A stretch of 12,237 nucleotides of DNA from Thermoleophilaceae bacterium (GCA_016463365.1 JAEMRJ010000068.1:1-12237); one strand, 5' to 3'. Counted from the first letter of the stretch, positions 1-7,112 are shown. Numbers and translations: made by a program. Notes: generated by a model from the letters alone, not told the origin.

Positions 1-449
1 TGCGCGTCTTCCTGCGCGCGCATGCGCAGCGACTGGATCGCGCCGGGGCTGTCGACCGGAGGATTGGTGTTGGCCATCGCGATGATCGCGGTAAACCCGC
101 CGGCCGCTGCCGAGCGCGTACCGGATTCAAGGTTCTCCTTGTATTCGAAGCCGGGCGTGCGCAGGTGCACGTGAGGATCGACGAATCCCGGGAAGAGGTG
201 CTTTCCGGCAGCGTCAATCGTCTCTGCGCCGTCGGGGGCCTTGAGCGCCTTGCCGAGCTCGGCGATCCTGCCGTCGCGCACCAGTACATCGAGCACGTCG
301 TCGTGGCCTGCGCGGGGATCAACGACATGCGCGCCCTTGACCAGAAGGTCGGCGGGCGCGCCGCCGCGGAAACTCAGGCAATCTTCTGCCGGGGGTCCGA
401 TCGGTTCGGGCGGGAGTGGGTCCATCAGTTTCAGTTCCGGGCGACTCAT
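1..449 (-). CDS. pyrC: Dihydroorotase, N-terminal part (runs off left edge)
   Basis: Third step of de novo pyrimidine synthesis: reversible cyclisation of N-carbamoyl-aspartate to dihydroorotate, in the cytosol. 149 codons are present and the C-terminus lies outside the window. The amidohydrolase signature DPHVHLRTPG (residues 91-100) supplies the two metal-binding histidines H93 and H95 plus substrate-contacting R97; NTNPP follows at 128-132, as is usual in type I dihydroorotases. The start ATG overlaps the pyrB stop as ATGA, and GGAGGA lies 8 nt upstream, which fixes the start. The first ~34 residues are a proline-rich extension before the usual 'LLVKGAHVVDP' beginning; an internal ATG (codon 9) is an alternative start without as good a ribosome site. 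It is translationally coupled to pyrB and belongs to the pyrR-led operon. Confidence 0.95.
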   Translation of the reverse strand, partial: MSRPELKLMDPLPPEPIGPPAEDCLSFRGGAPADLLVKGAHVVDPRAGHDDVLDVLVRDGRIAELGKALKAPDGAETIDAAGKHLFPGFVDPHVHLRTPGFEYKENLESGTRSAAAGGFTAIIAMANTNPPVDSPGAIQSLRMRAQEDA

Positions 450-1429
450 CGGGCGATTCCTCCGGGTCCGGGCATGCGCGCCTCCTGAACCTGGGCGGTC
501 TGCTCTTTGGCAGCGCCACCATCGGGCCCGCGACCAGCGAGCAGTTCGTAGAAGACGGCCATGCGCACCGCGACTCCCGCGGCCACCTGCTCGGTGATCA
601 GGGACTGCGGCGCGTCGACCACATCCGGTGACAGTTCGACGCCGCGGTTGACCGGGCCGGGGTGCATCAGCAGCTGGCTCGCGCCCAGCCGCCTGCCGTT
701 GATCTGGAAGTAGCGCGCGTACTCGCGCACCGACGGGATGAAACTCTGCTCGTCGGACATGCGCTCGTTCTGCATCCGCAGGACGTAGAGCACGTCAGCC
801 TGGTCGGACCCGTCAAGCGTGAATGAGACGGTGCAGCCGAGTTCTTCGATCTGACGCGGGATGAGCGTTGGTGGCCCGCAGACCGTGACCGACGCCCCCA
901 GCGCGGTGAGGGCAAGAATGTTCGAGCGCGCGACGCGGCTGTGCAGCACGTCGCCGATGATCCAGATGTTGCGCCCGTCGAGCTCCCCGAGCCTGCGACG
1001 CAGCGTGTAGGCGTCCAGCAGAGCCTGCGTGGGGTGCTCGTGCTTGCCGTCGCCGGCATTGATCACCGAGGCGTCGGTCCAGCGCGTGATCATCCCCGGA
1101 GCTCCGACGTGCGGACTGCGCACGACGATCGCGGAGGGGTTGTAAGCAGAGAGCGTCTGGACGGTGTCGCGCAGAGATTCGCCCTTTTCGACGCTGGAGC
1201 TGCTGGCCTGAATCGTGACCGTGTCGGCTGAAAGCCGCTTGGCGGCAAGGTCAAATGATGAGCGCGTGCGCGTCGAGTTCTCGAAGAAGAGGTTGACGAT
1301 CGTGCGGCCCGAGAGCGTCGGGAGCTTCTTGTTCTCGCGTTCCATGATCGCCGAGAGTGACTCGGCCCGATCGAGCAGCCGCTCGATCTCTTCACGCTGA
1401 AGCCCTGCGATTCCGATCAAGTTGTGCAT
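446..1429 (-). CDS. pyrB: Aspartate carbamoyltransferase catalytic subunit
   Basis: Condenses carbamoyl phosphate and aspartate to N-carbamoyl-aspartate, the committed step of pyrimidine synthesis. The 327-residue protein shows the carbamoyl-phosphate loop STRTR (52-56), the mobile SSVEKGES loop with K82 (78-85), HPTQ (132-135) and the aspartate-binding segment MHPGPVNRG (255-263). The family core ends near residue 300 (YELLAG); the last ~27 residues are a Gly/Ala-rich tail that I cannot match to a function. The start ATG overlaps the pyrR stop by one base (TGATG), with AGAGGTGG about 8 nt upstream inside pyrR, so translation is coupled in both directions along the operon. No pyrI regulatory subunit is visible, as expected for a PyrR-controlled operon. 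Confidence 0.97.
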   Translation of the reverse strand: MHNLIGIAGLQREEIERLLDRAESLSAIMERENKKLPTLSGRTIVNLFFENSTRTRSSFDLAAKRLSADTVTIQASSSSVEKGESLRDTVQTLSAYNPSAIVVRSPHVGAPGMITRWTDASVINAGDGKHEHPTQALLDAYTLRRRLGELDGRNIWIIGDVLHSRVARSNILALTALGASVTVCGPPTLIPRQIEELGCTVSFTLDGSDQADVLYVLRMQNERMSDEQSFIPSVREYARYFQINGRRLGASQLLMHPGPVNRGVELSPDVVDAPQSLITEQVAAGVAVRMAVFYELLAGRGPDGGAAKEQTAQVQEARMPGPGGIAR

Positions 1430-2004
1430 CAGCCGGCCACCTCTTTGGATTTGGGAACAATCGCGATTTCGTCCAACCCGTCGAGCTCCTCCACGCGCAC
1501 GTTGACGCGCTCATCGCTGCTGGTCGGAAGGTTTTTCCCGACAAAATCCGGGCGGATCGGGAGCTCACGGTGCCCGCGGTCAGCCAGCACCGCAAGCTGC
1601 ACGGCGGGCGGGCGACCGAAGTCGAAGAGCGCATCGATCGCGGCGCGCACGGTGCGGCCGGTGTAGAGGACGTCGTCGACCAGGACGATCACGTGCTCGT
1701 CAATCGAGAAGTCGATGCTTGAGGAATGGACAACCGGCGCACTCTCGCGCAGCTGCCCGATGTCGTCGCGGTAGAAGGAGATGTCGATCTCGCCCACCGG
1801 GATCTCGCGACCGTCGAAATCAGCGATCTGGGCGGCAAGCCGGGCGGCGACGGGAACGCCGCGGCGATGAATACCGATCAGAGCGAACGGGCGATCACCG
1901 TTCTTCTCGACGATTTCATGAGCGATGCGCACGATTGTGCGCGAAAGATCGGCGCGGTCGAAGACGACCTTGGGCGCGGATGCCTGCTGGGCATCGTCGG
2001 ACAT
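1429..2004 (-). CDS. pyrR: PyrR, pyrimidine operon regulator / uracil phosphoribosyltransferase
   Basis: RNA-binding repressor of pyr genes that senses UMP/UTP against PRPP; many members also have weak uracil phosphoribosyltransferase activity. The 191-residue protein has the type I PRTase PRPP loop VLVDDVLYTGRT (107-118) and the PyrR-specific region RGHRELPIRPDFVGKN (143-158). The short N-terminal extension (about 12 residues) is polar. Start: ATG at 2004 with AAGGAG only 4 nt upstream; that Shine-Dalgarno sequence is the 3' arm of a PyrR-type hairpin (see 2011-2041), so the protein probably represses its own translation and, by coupling, that of pyrB and pyrC. First gene of the operon, 95 nt downstream of rnz on the same strand. 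Confidence 0.96.
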   Translation of the reverse strand: MSDDAQQASAPKVVFDRADLSRTIVRIAHEIVEKNGDRPFALIGIHRRGVPVAARLAAQIADFDGREIPVGEIDISFYRDDIGQLRESAPVVHSSSIDFSIDEHVIVLVDDVLYTGRTVRAAIDALFDFGRPPAVQLAVLADRGHRELPIRPDFVGKNLPTSSDERVNVRVEELDGLDEIAIVPKSKEVAG

Positions 2005-2010
2005 TTGGCT

Positions 2011-2041
2011 CCTTCTTGGCCTCTCGGACCAGAGTTAAAGG
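2011..2041 (-). promoter_or_regulatory. PyrR-binding RNA hairpin (PYR element) that sequesters the pyrR Shine-Dalgarno
   Basis: Read on the minus strand the leader contains CTTTAAC, then GGTCCGAGAGGCC, then AAGAAGG. This matches the known PyrR recognition loop pattern (CUUUAA, GUCC, GAGAGGC, GAAGG). It folds as a lower stem CCUU (2041-2038) with AAGG (2014-2011), an asymmetric internal bulge, and an upper stem UGGUC (2031-2027) with GGCCA (2021-2017), closed by the loop CGAGA. The ribosome site AAGGAG (2014-2009) shares the lower stem, so PyrR-UMP binding should block initiation. Translational repression by such a hairpin is known for mycobacterial pyrR. No terminator is visible between it and pyrR, which argues against the Bacillus attenuation mode. 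Confidence 0.88.
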
Positions 2042-2061
2042 GCAGTGACCTGCTTGGCGGC

Positions 2062-2091
2062 AGACTAACACGAGAGCAGGCGGCGTGCCAG
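2062..2091 (-). promoter_or_regulatory. Possible promoter of the pyr operon
   Basis: In the 95-nt gap between rnz and pyrR the minus strand has TAGTCT (2067-2062), a TANNNT-type -10, with CTGGCA (2091-2086) 18 nt upstream as a weak -35. A start about 7 nt downstream would place the PyrR hairpin some 15 nt into the transcript. The -35 match is poor, and read-through from rnz is an alternative. Confidence 0.35.
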
Positions 2092-2099
2092 CCCTCTGT

Positions 2100-3038
2100 T
2101 CACTCGTGTTTGACCAGGATCGGCGTTCCGCGCTCCGGGAACGGAAGCTCCACGACATCGAAGTCACGAGGAAGCTCCGTGTTGGCGAACACCTCTCGTG
2201 CCTCGGCGCGCAACTCCTTGCCGAAGTAGCGCCCGGAGACGTGGGTGAGGCAGAGCATTTCCACGCCGGCATCACGCGCGACCTCTGCCGCCTGGCGGGC
2301 GGTGCTGTGACTGGTCTCGCGCGCCCGGGCGACTTCTTCATCACCGAAGGTCGATTCGTGCACGAGCAGGTCAGCCCCGCGCGCGGCGTCAACGGTGGCT
2401 TCGCACGGCGCGGTGTCACCGCTGTAGACGATTGTCCGTCCGCGCCGCTGCTCGCCCACTACCTGCTCGGCTTTGACGATCTTGCCGCCGGCCACGGTGA
2501 TTTCCCCGCCTCGCTGCAGGACTCCGAAGTCCGGGCCCGGCGGGACGCCCAGCCTGCGGGCAGCCGACTCGTCGAAATGCCCGGGGCGATCAATCTCGCT
2601 CAGTTTGAAGCCGAAGGCCCGGCCGCGATGATCAACATCGAATCCGCTCACGGAGTAGCCCTTGAAACCCAGTTGCTCGCCCGGCTCGAGTTCGTAGATG
2701 TCGACATCGAACGGAAGCCGTCCAATCAGCGTGTCCATGTCGTCGATGACCTCCTGAAGGCCCGGCGGACCGTAGATCGTCATCGGGACTTCGCGCCCGC
2801 GGAGTCCGAACGTCTTGAGCATGCCTGGAATTCCGAGGATGTGGTCGGCGTGAAAGTGCGTCAGAAAGAGATGTTCAATGTCACCAAGGCCGACCGACTG
2901 GATCAGCTGCCGCTGAGTTCCCTCGCCGCAGTCGAAGAGCAGCTGGTCGCCACCGCGCCGCAGAAGCAGCGACGCAAGGCCCCGGCGCGCCGTCGGAGTT
3001 GACCCGGCAGTGCCGACAAAAACTGCAGAAAGATTCAC
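2100..3038 (-). CDS. rnz: Ribonuclease Z (tRNA 3' endonuclease)
   Basis: Zinc-dependent endonuclease of the metallo-beta-lactamase fold that cuts tRNA precursors after the discriminator base. The 312-residue protein has FDCGEGTQRQ (35-44), typical of tRNase Z, the metal motif THFHADH (60-66), further ligands H137, D208 (YSGDT) and H266 (LTH), and the HEST segment (227-230). Length matches the short bacterial form. The best start is GTG at 3038: the protein begins at the normal family position (NLSAVFVGTAGSTP), there is no Shine-Dalgarno, and a TANNNT box lies 6 nt upstream, which suggests a leaderless mRNA. It fits that the nearby tRNA-Arg lacks an encoded CCA, since RNase Z acts on CCA-less precursors. 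It is divergent from the HD-GYP gene. Confidence 0.96.
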   Translation of the reverse strand: MNLSAVFVGTAGSTPTARRGLASLLLRRGGDQLLFDCGEGTQRQLIQSVGLGDIEHLFLTHFHADHILGIPGMLKTFGLRGREVPMTIYGPPGLQEVIDDMDTLIGRLPFDVDIYELEPGEQLGFKGYSVSGFDVDHRGRAFGFKLSEIDRPGHFDESAARRLGVPPGPDFGVLQRGGEITVAGGKIVKAEQVVGEQRRGRTIVYSGDTAPCEATVDAARGADLLVHESTFGDEEVARARETSHSTARQAAEVARDAGVEMLCLTHVSGRYFGKELRAEAREVFANTELPRDFDVVELPFPERGTPILVKHE

Positions 3039-3044
3039 GGGCGG

Positions 3045-3050
3045 ACTCTA
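3045..3050 (-). promoter_or_regulatory. Candidate -10 box for leaderless rnz
   Basis: TAGAGT on the minus strand ends 6 nt before the GTG start of rnz, the spacing expected if transcription begins at or next to the start codon. No convincing -35 is seen 16-18 nt upstream. Confidence 0.4.
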
Positions 3051-3094
3051 CCCAGCTTGCAATTACCCGGTTTTATGTGGTCATTTCGCTCAAG

Positions 3095-4669
3095 ATGCCC
3101 GGCTCATCACCCGAAATCACTGACATGCAATCGCAAGGACGCGACTCGCTGCGCGCGCCCAATGGAAGACTCGATCTGAAGTTGACGGGCACGGATGCCC
3201 GGCCACCGCGTGTGATGCGTGCGTTTGCGGTCTACATGGGACTCGCGCTGATCCTCGCTGCGCTGATCATCCTGTTCTTCGTGAGGCACAACGTCGAGGC
3301 CAACTCGAAGCAGCGGATCGCTGATCACGCGACTTTTGTTTCTTCGACTGTGATTCCGAAACTCCTCCCCCCCGAGAGTTGGGACAAACCACTCAGCGGC
3401 GCGCTGCTTGACAAAGTCGACGTCGCAGTCAGAACGGACCTGCTTGAGAACGGCGGCATCATGGCTGAGTTCTTCAGTCCTGACGGCGTCGTGATCTATT
3501 CGTCTGACCGCGCGAGGATCGGCACCAGATCCGAACAGAGCGGGCGCATCAAGGAGGCGTTTTCGGGTGACGAAGTCACCGACGTCACCACGCTCAGTGA
3601 CCGGTCCGGCGCGGACAAGGAGACCAGAGCGATCGCGGCGTACTCAGGCGTCACCTACCCGGGCGCGCCCGAAGCCGCCGGTGTCTTCATGCTCTACAAC
3701 GACTACGGACAGGCGGCCGGATCAATCCGCCAACAGGCCCTCCCGCTCGCCGGTGCGGTGCTGCTGATCCTGCTGCTGCTCTATCTGGCGCTCTTCCCGG
3801 TACTGCGCCGGCTGACCCGGCAACTGTCCTATTCCAACGACGAGCTGCGCCGCCAGGCGGCCGACCTGAATGACAATCTCGTGGAGCGCGCCGCAATCGA
3901 ACAGCGGCTGCGCGAAACCATCGACGACCTTGAGAAGTCCGAGAACTCACTTGAGCACGCCCAGGAAGAGACGATCATGCGCCTCTCGATGGCCGTGGAG
4001 CGCCGCGATCAGGAAACCGGCGATCACATCGAGCGCATGGGCCGCTACTGCTCGCTGCTCGCCTCGAAGCTCGGATGGAACGATCAGCGCTGTGAACTAC
4101 TGCGCATCGCCGCCCCGTTGCACGACGTGGGCAAAATCGCGATTCCCGATTCAATTCTTCTGAAGCCGGGCGCCCTCACGCCGGAAGAGCGCGTCGAGAT
4201 CGAAAAGCACGCTGAAGTCGGCCACGAAATCCTCGCCGGTTCGGACTCCCCGCTACTTGATCTGGCAGCCCGCATCGCACTCAGTCATCACGAGCACTGG
4301 GACGGCAACGGTTACCCCAACGGTCTCGCCGGCGAAGAAATTCCGATCGAGGGCCGGATGGCTGCGATCGCGGACGTCTTTGACGCGCTGACCAGCGATC
4401 GCGTCTACCGCCCGGCCATGACCGTCGAGCGCTCATTGGCGATCATGTCGGAAGGTCGCGGCTCGCACTTTGACCCGAACCTGCTGGACACCTTCTTCGA
4501 TTCGATCGTCGAGGTGCTGCTGATCCGCGACGGTCACGTCGAAGAGAAACAGCAACAGCGCCAGAAGAACCTCGGCCACCGCCGGCGCCAGCGCCGCGCA
4601 GTACCTGTCGCGAGCAGTTTTGGGACCGCCGATGAAGACGGTGGCCAGGCCCGCTCGATGGTAGGGTGA
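3095..4669 (+). CDS. Membrane-anchored HD-GYP domain protein (predicted cyclic-di-GMP phosphodiesterase)
   Basis: Predicted to hydrolyse the second messenger c-di-GMP in response to an extracytoplasmic signal. Numbering from the ATG at 3095 (524 aa): a cytosolic tail, TM1 about 44-63, an extracytoplasmic sensor of about 150 residues (Cache/CHASE-like by layout only), TM2 about 217-238, a coiled coil about 245-300, then the HD-GYP domain. All expected metal ligands are visible: H311, H343-D344, K347, H372, H398-H399, and the sequence HHEHWDGNGYPNGL. The C-terminal ~40 residues are Gln/Arg-rich and low complexity. The frame is open to a TTG at 2999, but that would overlap rnz; GTG 3077 and ATG 3125 are other candidates. 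None has a clear ribosome site, so the exact start is uncertain. Its signal is unknown. Confidence 0.9.
   Translation: MPGSSPEITDMQSQGRDSLRAPNGRLDLKLTGTDARPPRVMRAFAVYMGLALILAALIILFFVRHNVEANSKQRIADHATFVSSTVIPKLLPPESWDKPLSGALLDKVDVAVRTDLLENGGIMAEFFSPDGVVIYSSDRARIGTRSEQSGRIKEAFSGDEVTDVTTLSDRSGADKETRAIAAYSGVTYPGAPEAAGVFMLYNDYGQAAGSIRQQALPLAGAVLLILLLLYLALFPVLRRLTRQLSYSNDELRRQAADLNDNLVERAAIEQRLRETIDDLEKSENSLEHAQEETIMRLSMAVERRDQETGDHIERMGRYCSLLASKLGWNDQRCELLRIAAPLHDVGKIAIPDSILLKPGALTPEERVEIEKHAEVGHEILAGSDSPLLDLAARIALSHHEHWDGNGYPNGLAGEEIPIEGRMAAIADVFDALTSDRVYRPAMTVERSLAIMSEGRGSHFDPNLLDTFFDSIVEVLLIRDGHVEEKQQQRQKNLGHRRRQRRAVPVASSFGTADEDGGQARSMVG
4662..4667 (+). promoter_or_regulatory. Possible -10 box for tRNA-Arg
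   Basis: TAGGGT lies inside the last codons of the HD-GYP gene, 12 nt before the mature tRNA 5' end, which would give a short 5' leader for RNase P. No good -35 is present at 16-18 nt, so co-transcription with the upstream gene is equally possible. Confidence 0.3.
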
Positions 4670-4679
4670 GCCGCGTCTC

Positions 4680-4752
4680 GCGCCCGTAGCTCAGTGGATA
4701 GAGCGCTGCCCTCCGAAGGCAGAAGTCGCAGGTTCGAATCCCGCCGGGCGCA
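4680..4752 (+). tRNA. tRNA-Arg, anticodon CCG (reads CGG)
   Basis: A 73-nt cloverleaf: acceptor GCGCCCG/CGGGCGC (7 bp), D stem GCTC/GAGC with loop AGTGGATA, anticodon stem CTGCC/GGCAG with loop CTCCGAA, 5-nt variable loop, and T arm with loop TTCGAAT. The anticodon is CCG. A20 in the D loop is an arginine identity element. Discriminator base A is at 4752; CCA is not encoded. The T stem has an A-C mismatch at its middle pair (4730 against 4742). The gene starts 10 nt after the HD-GYP stop codon. Confidence 0.96.
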
Positions 4753-4769
4753 CCTTCACGCGTAAGCTC

Positions 4770-4808
4770 GGCGCTGTATCGAGACTCAAACTCTCTCGAT
4801 ACCGCGCC
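4770..4808 (+). repeat. Long near-perfect hairpin downstream of tRNA-Arg
   Basis: Arms at 4770-4784 and 4794-4808 pair over 15 positions with one T-C mismatch: GGCGC, then GTATCGAGA against TCTCGATAC, then GCGCC. The 9-nt loop is CTCAAACTC. No T tract follows directly. It may take part in tRNA transcript 3' processing or termination, or, as DNA, be a protein-binding palindrome. Its last three bases are shared with the next hairpin. Confidence 0.75.
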
Positions 4809-4843
4809 CCCGGGTGTCTTTTCAACATCGCGGGGGCATTTCT
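4806..4843 (+). terminator. Probable intrinsic terminator after tRNA-Arg
   Basis: GCCCCCG (4806-4812) pairs with CGGGGGC (4831-4837). With one bulged G the stem continues as GGTGT with ACATC, around the loop CTTTTCA. The tail ATTTCT is only moderately T-rich, so termination strength is uncertain. From 4844 to the next gene at 4979 I see only a weak promoter. Confidence 0.6.
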
Positions 4844-4939
4844 GCCTCTTCGCACGAGCGAGACTCACGGAATCGACCACTTTGCGGCTTCCTCGGCCGT
4901 CGCCGGTCCCGCAGGTGTGAAATCGTCCGTGGCGCGTCC

Positions 4940-4945
4940 TAGTCT
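4940..4945 (+). promoter_or_regulatory. Possible -10 box for the four-cysteine protein gene
   Basis: TAGTCT, a TANNNT box, lies 33 nt before the ATG at 4979. The best -35 candidate (TGTGAA, 18 nt upstream) is poor. Confidence 0.3.
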
Positions 4946-4978
4946 CGCGTTACTCGTTCGCGAGGGGGATCGCAACAC

Positions 4979-5368
4979 ATGCACCGCATCCACAGCACCC
5001 GCAGTATCCGAGCCGCTGCGCTCAAGTCATTTGTCGGCCGCGAGGCCCCGCGCAGCATCCCGCCGGAAGTCTGCGAGGCCTGTTACTCGGATCTGGTCCA
5101 GCCGGTCGACGCCCAGGCGAATTCTGCCGGCACCGTGCGCATGACGCTTCGGTGCCCGGAGTGCGATCACGTGCGCGTCGGCGAGTGCAGCTGGGATGAA
5201 GCGCGCGCCTACGGGCGCCACTTCGCCGAGGGCAAGGCTCAGCTGCGTGGTCACTACGAGCAGCTGGCCGACGAGAATCTCCGCGCCGAGGTTGACTGCC
5301 TGGTTGTCGCGCTCCACACGGACCTGATCGGTCCGGACGACTTCGCGCCGTACCGCTACTCGGACTGA
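4979..5368 (+). CDS. Small four-cysteine protein, putative zinc ribbon, function unknown
   Basis: A 129-residue soluble protein that I do not recognise. It carries two Cys pairs, CEAC (32-35) and CPEC (59-62), spaced as in a zinc ribbon, plus a lone C70. The N-terminal ~25 residues are basic; the C-terminal half is helical-looking and acidic, with no membrane segment or signal peptide. The ATG at 4979 is supported by GAGGGGG about 10 nt upstream. It is a single gene behind the tRNA terminator, and its last 13 nt overlap the 3' end of the convergent DUF4349 gene, with no terminator between them. A regulatory or metal-binding role is possible but not shown. Confidence 0.75.
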   Translation: MHRIHSTRSIRAAALKSFVGREAPRSIPPEVCEACYSDLVQPVDAQANSAGTVRMTLRCPECDHVRVGECSWDEARAYGRHFAEGKAQLRGHYEQLADENLRAEVDCLVVALHTDLIGPDDFAPYRYSD

Positions 5369-6540
5369 GCAGCGGCGGAGGCGTCAATCGTGCGCTCGGA
5401 ACGGCCACGATTCCAGCGGCGCATTCCGAGCAGGGCCAGGCCGACGATCAGCGCCGGCGGAATCAGCACCGCAAGCGCCACGATCACCACGGCGGCGATC
5501 GCCGTGAGAATCTCACCCGCCCTGTCAAAGGCCTTCGCGATCTCGCCCTTGTCCTTGTCTGCCGCACTCGTGTCGGCGACGATCGTGAGCGCGATCGGGA
5601 CGTAGTTCACGCGCGCGCGGTTTGCACGCACCTGACCGGTGGCCTGGCGCAGGGCGGCCTTGGCGCTTGAGAGCTGCCTGCGCAGGATGATGCGCTGCGC
5701 GTCGGTCTGCGCGGCGGCGAGCTGGTCCTCGAGCCGGTTCACACGCGCCGTCCAGCGCCTGAGTTCACGCTCTGCGGAATTCACGGTGGTCGTGATGTCC
5801 TCGCTCGACTGAGAGCGTGAGCGGACGTGGGCGAGCTTTGACAGCGACGCGAGGGTCACCTTGTACTGCGCGGCGGGGATCATCAGTTGAAAACTCGCCC
5901 GTCCGCGGTTGCCTTCGCCCGCGCGCACGCTTGACTGCGCGACGTATCCGCCGTACTTGTCGACGATCGCGTTCACGCGGTCAGCGAGACGCTCGATCTC
6001 GTCGCCGTCGGCGGCGAGCGTGAGGCGGGTTTCGCGGGCGACATCGCGGGGCTGACCCGCTGACGTGACGCCGGGAGGGTTGGGCGCGACGCTCTGGAGT
6101 GATTCGACAGAATCGGCTGCGCCCGACTGGTCGCCGGCCACGGACTTCTGGACCGTTGAAGGCGCTTCGGCCGCGCCGAGTGAATTGTTGGTGGATGCGT
6201 CGGGCATCGGCCGGCCTGCGTCGTCTCCAGAGTTGTAGTCCCCCGTTCCGAGCCCTACCGCAACCACCGCGCCGCAGAGCACGATGAGGCCACACACCCC
6301 GGCGAACGCCGGCTTGAAGATCATCCGCTCGCGTGGCCGCTTCGCGCCGAGCGCTTCCTTGACCCGGGCGTCGAGCGCCGCGGCTTCGGCGTGATCGGGC
6401 AGCGGCCGCGCGTTGCGAACCAGCAGAGCGAAATCCGTCAGCGCAGCATCTTCAGGACGAACCTCTCCCCCTCCGCGAACGATCGCATCGATCACTTCAA
6501 GTTCGTGGGCACTGGCCTCGTCAATCTTCTCAGAGAACAT
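5356..6540 (-). CDS. DUF4349 membrane protein, probable anti-sigma partner
   Basis: A 394-residue protein. Residues 1-75 form a soluble, acidic N-terminal region without the HxxxCxxC zinc motif of classic anti-sigma factors. TM1 is about 77-98, followed by a Ser/Asn/Ala/Pro-rich linker (100-165). The DUF4349 region (about 168-373) starts RETRLTLAADGDEIERLADR and contains a coiled coil at 255-305; a C-terminal hydrophobic segment (344-372) ends in a basic tail. The ATG at 6540 is preferred because AGGAAG sits 8 nt upstream; a TTG two codons earlier is also in frame. The start overlaps the end of the sigma factor gene by 11 nt, indicating coupled translation. The anti-sigma role is inferred from that coupling and the layout; the biochemical role of DUF4349 is not established to my knowledge. 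Confidence 0.85.
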   Translation of the reverse strand: MFSEKIDEASAHELEVIDAIVRGGGEVRPEDAALTDFALLVRNARPLPDHAEAAALDARVKEALGAKRPRERMIFKPAFAGVCGLIVLCGAVVAVGLGTGDYNSGDDAGRPMPDASTNNSLGAAEAPSTVQKSVAGDQSGAADSVESLQSVAPNPPGVTSAGQPRDVARETRLTLAADGDEIERLADRVNAIVDKYGGYVAQSSVRAGEGNRGRASFQLMIPAAQYKVTLASLSKLAHVRSRSQSSEDITTTVNSAERELRRWTARVNRLEDQLAAAQTDAQRIILRRQLSSAKAALRQATGQVRANRARVNYVPIALTIVADTSAADKDKGEIAKAFDRAGEILTAIAAVVIVALAVLIPPALIVGLALLGMRRWNRGRSERTIDASAAAQSE

Positions 6541-7072
6541 TTTCAATGCTTCCTATCTCTGCACGCAAACGCGAGATCGCGCGGTGCAGCTGGGTTCCGA
6601 CGTTTGAGCTCGAGATCCCGAGAACGCGACCGATCTGGGCATTCTCGAGCCCGGCGAAGAACTTCAGGGCCACCAGTTCGCGCTCGCGAGCCTGGAGGCG
6701 ACGCATCGCGTCCGCGACGAGCAGCCGGTCGTCGCTTGCCCGGTCAACGCTGAAGGCACCGACAGATTCGGGCACGAGTTCGAGCGCAGACTCTCGTCCG
6801 CCCCTTCTCAGTTCATCGACCGCTGCGTTACGCGCAATCGAGAAGAGCCAGCCGCGCAGGTCTCCGCGACCGGGCTTGAACAGCGAGCGTTTGCGAAATG
6901 CCCGCTCGAACGCCTGTGCCGTGATCTCCTCGGCGAGTGACCGGTCTCCCACCAGGTAGGTGAGATACGCAAAAAGGTCGTCGCGCGAATCTCTGTAGAG
7001 CGCGTCGAAGGCCTGGGGCTCTGGTGGTGCGGTCGCGACCGGCACCGTGGCTGTCTGGTCCGTTTCTGGCAT
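6530..7072 (-). CDS. ECF-type RNA polymerase sigma factor
   Basis: A 180-residue sigma-70 family protein of ECF size. Region 2 spans about 22-91 (FDALYRDSRDDLFAYLTYLV, later LRGWLFSIARNAAVDELRR), which binds core polymerase and the -10 element. Region 4 spans about 117-172, with the helix-turn-helix QIGRVLGISSSNVGTQLHRA. There is a short Thr/Ala/Pro-rich N-terminal tail. The ATG at 7072 has no obvious Shine-Dalgarno and no convincing TANNNT box or ECF-type promoter upstream, so how it is expressed is unclear. It is followed by an overlapping DUF4349 membrane gene, which suggests membrane-signal control of the sigma factor. The target genes cannot be told from the window. Confidence 0.93.
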   Translation of the reverse strand: MPETDQTATVPVATAPPEPQAFDALYRDSRDDLFAYLTYLVGDRSLAEEITAQAFERAFRKRSLFKPGRGDLRGWLFSIARNAAVDELRRGGRESALELVPESVGAFSVDRASDDRLLVADAMRRLQARERELVALKFFAGLENAQIGRVLGISSSNVGTQLHRAISRLRAEIGSIENVL

Positions 7073-7112
7073 CTGCGGGTACTACGAGGAAACCGGGTCA
7101 GCGTCACAGGAA

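Noticed and set aside
2085..3002. Long open frame on the plus strand opposite rnz
   Set aside because: It is the antisense of a clear ribonuclease Z gene, a usual product of GC-rich codon bias; it has no recognisable motif or ribosome site.
2999..3094. Upstream extension of the HD-GYP protein to a TTG at 2999
   Set aside because: It would overlap the divergent rnz start and cross its likely promoter; the extra residues look like translated non-coding DNA.
4680..4752. tRNA gene as an integration (att) site
   Set aside because: No integrase gene and no direct repeat of the tRNA 3' end were seen in the window.
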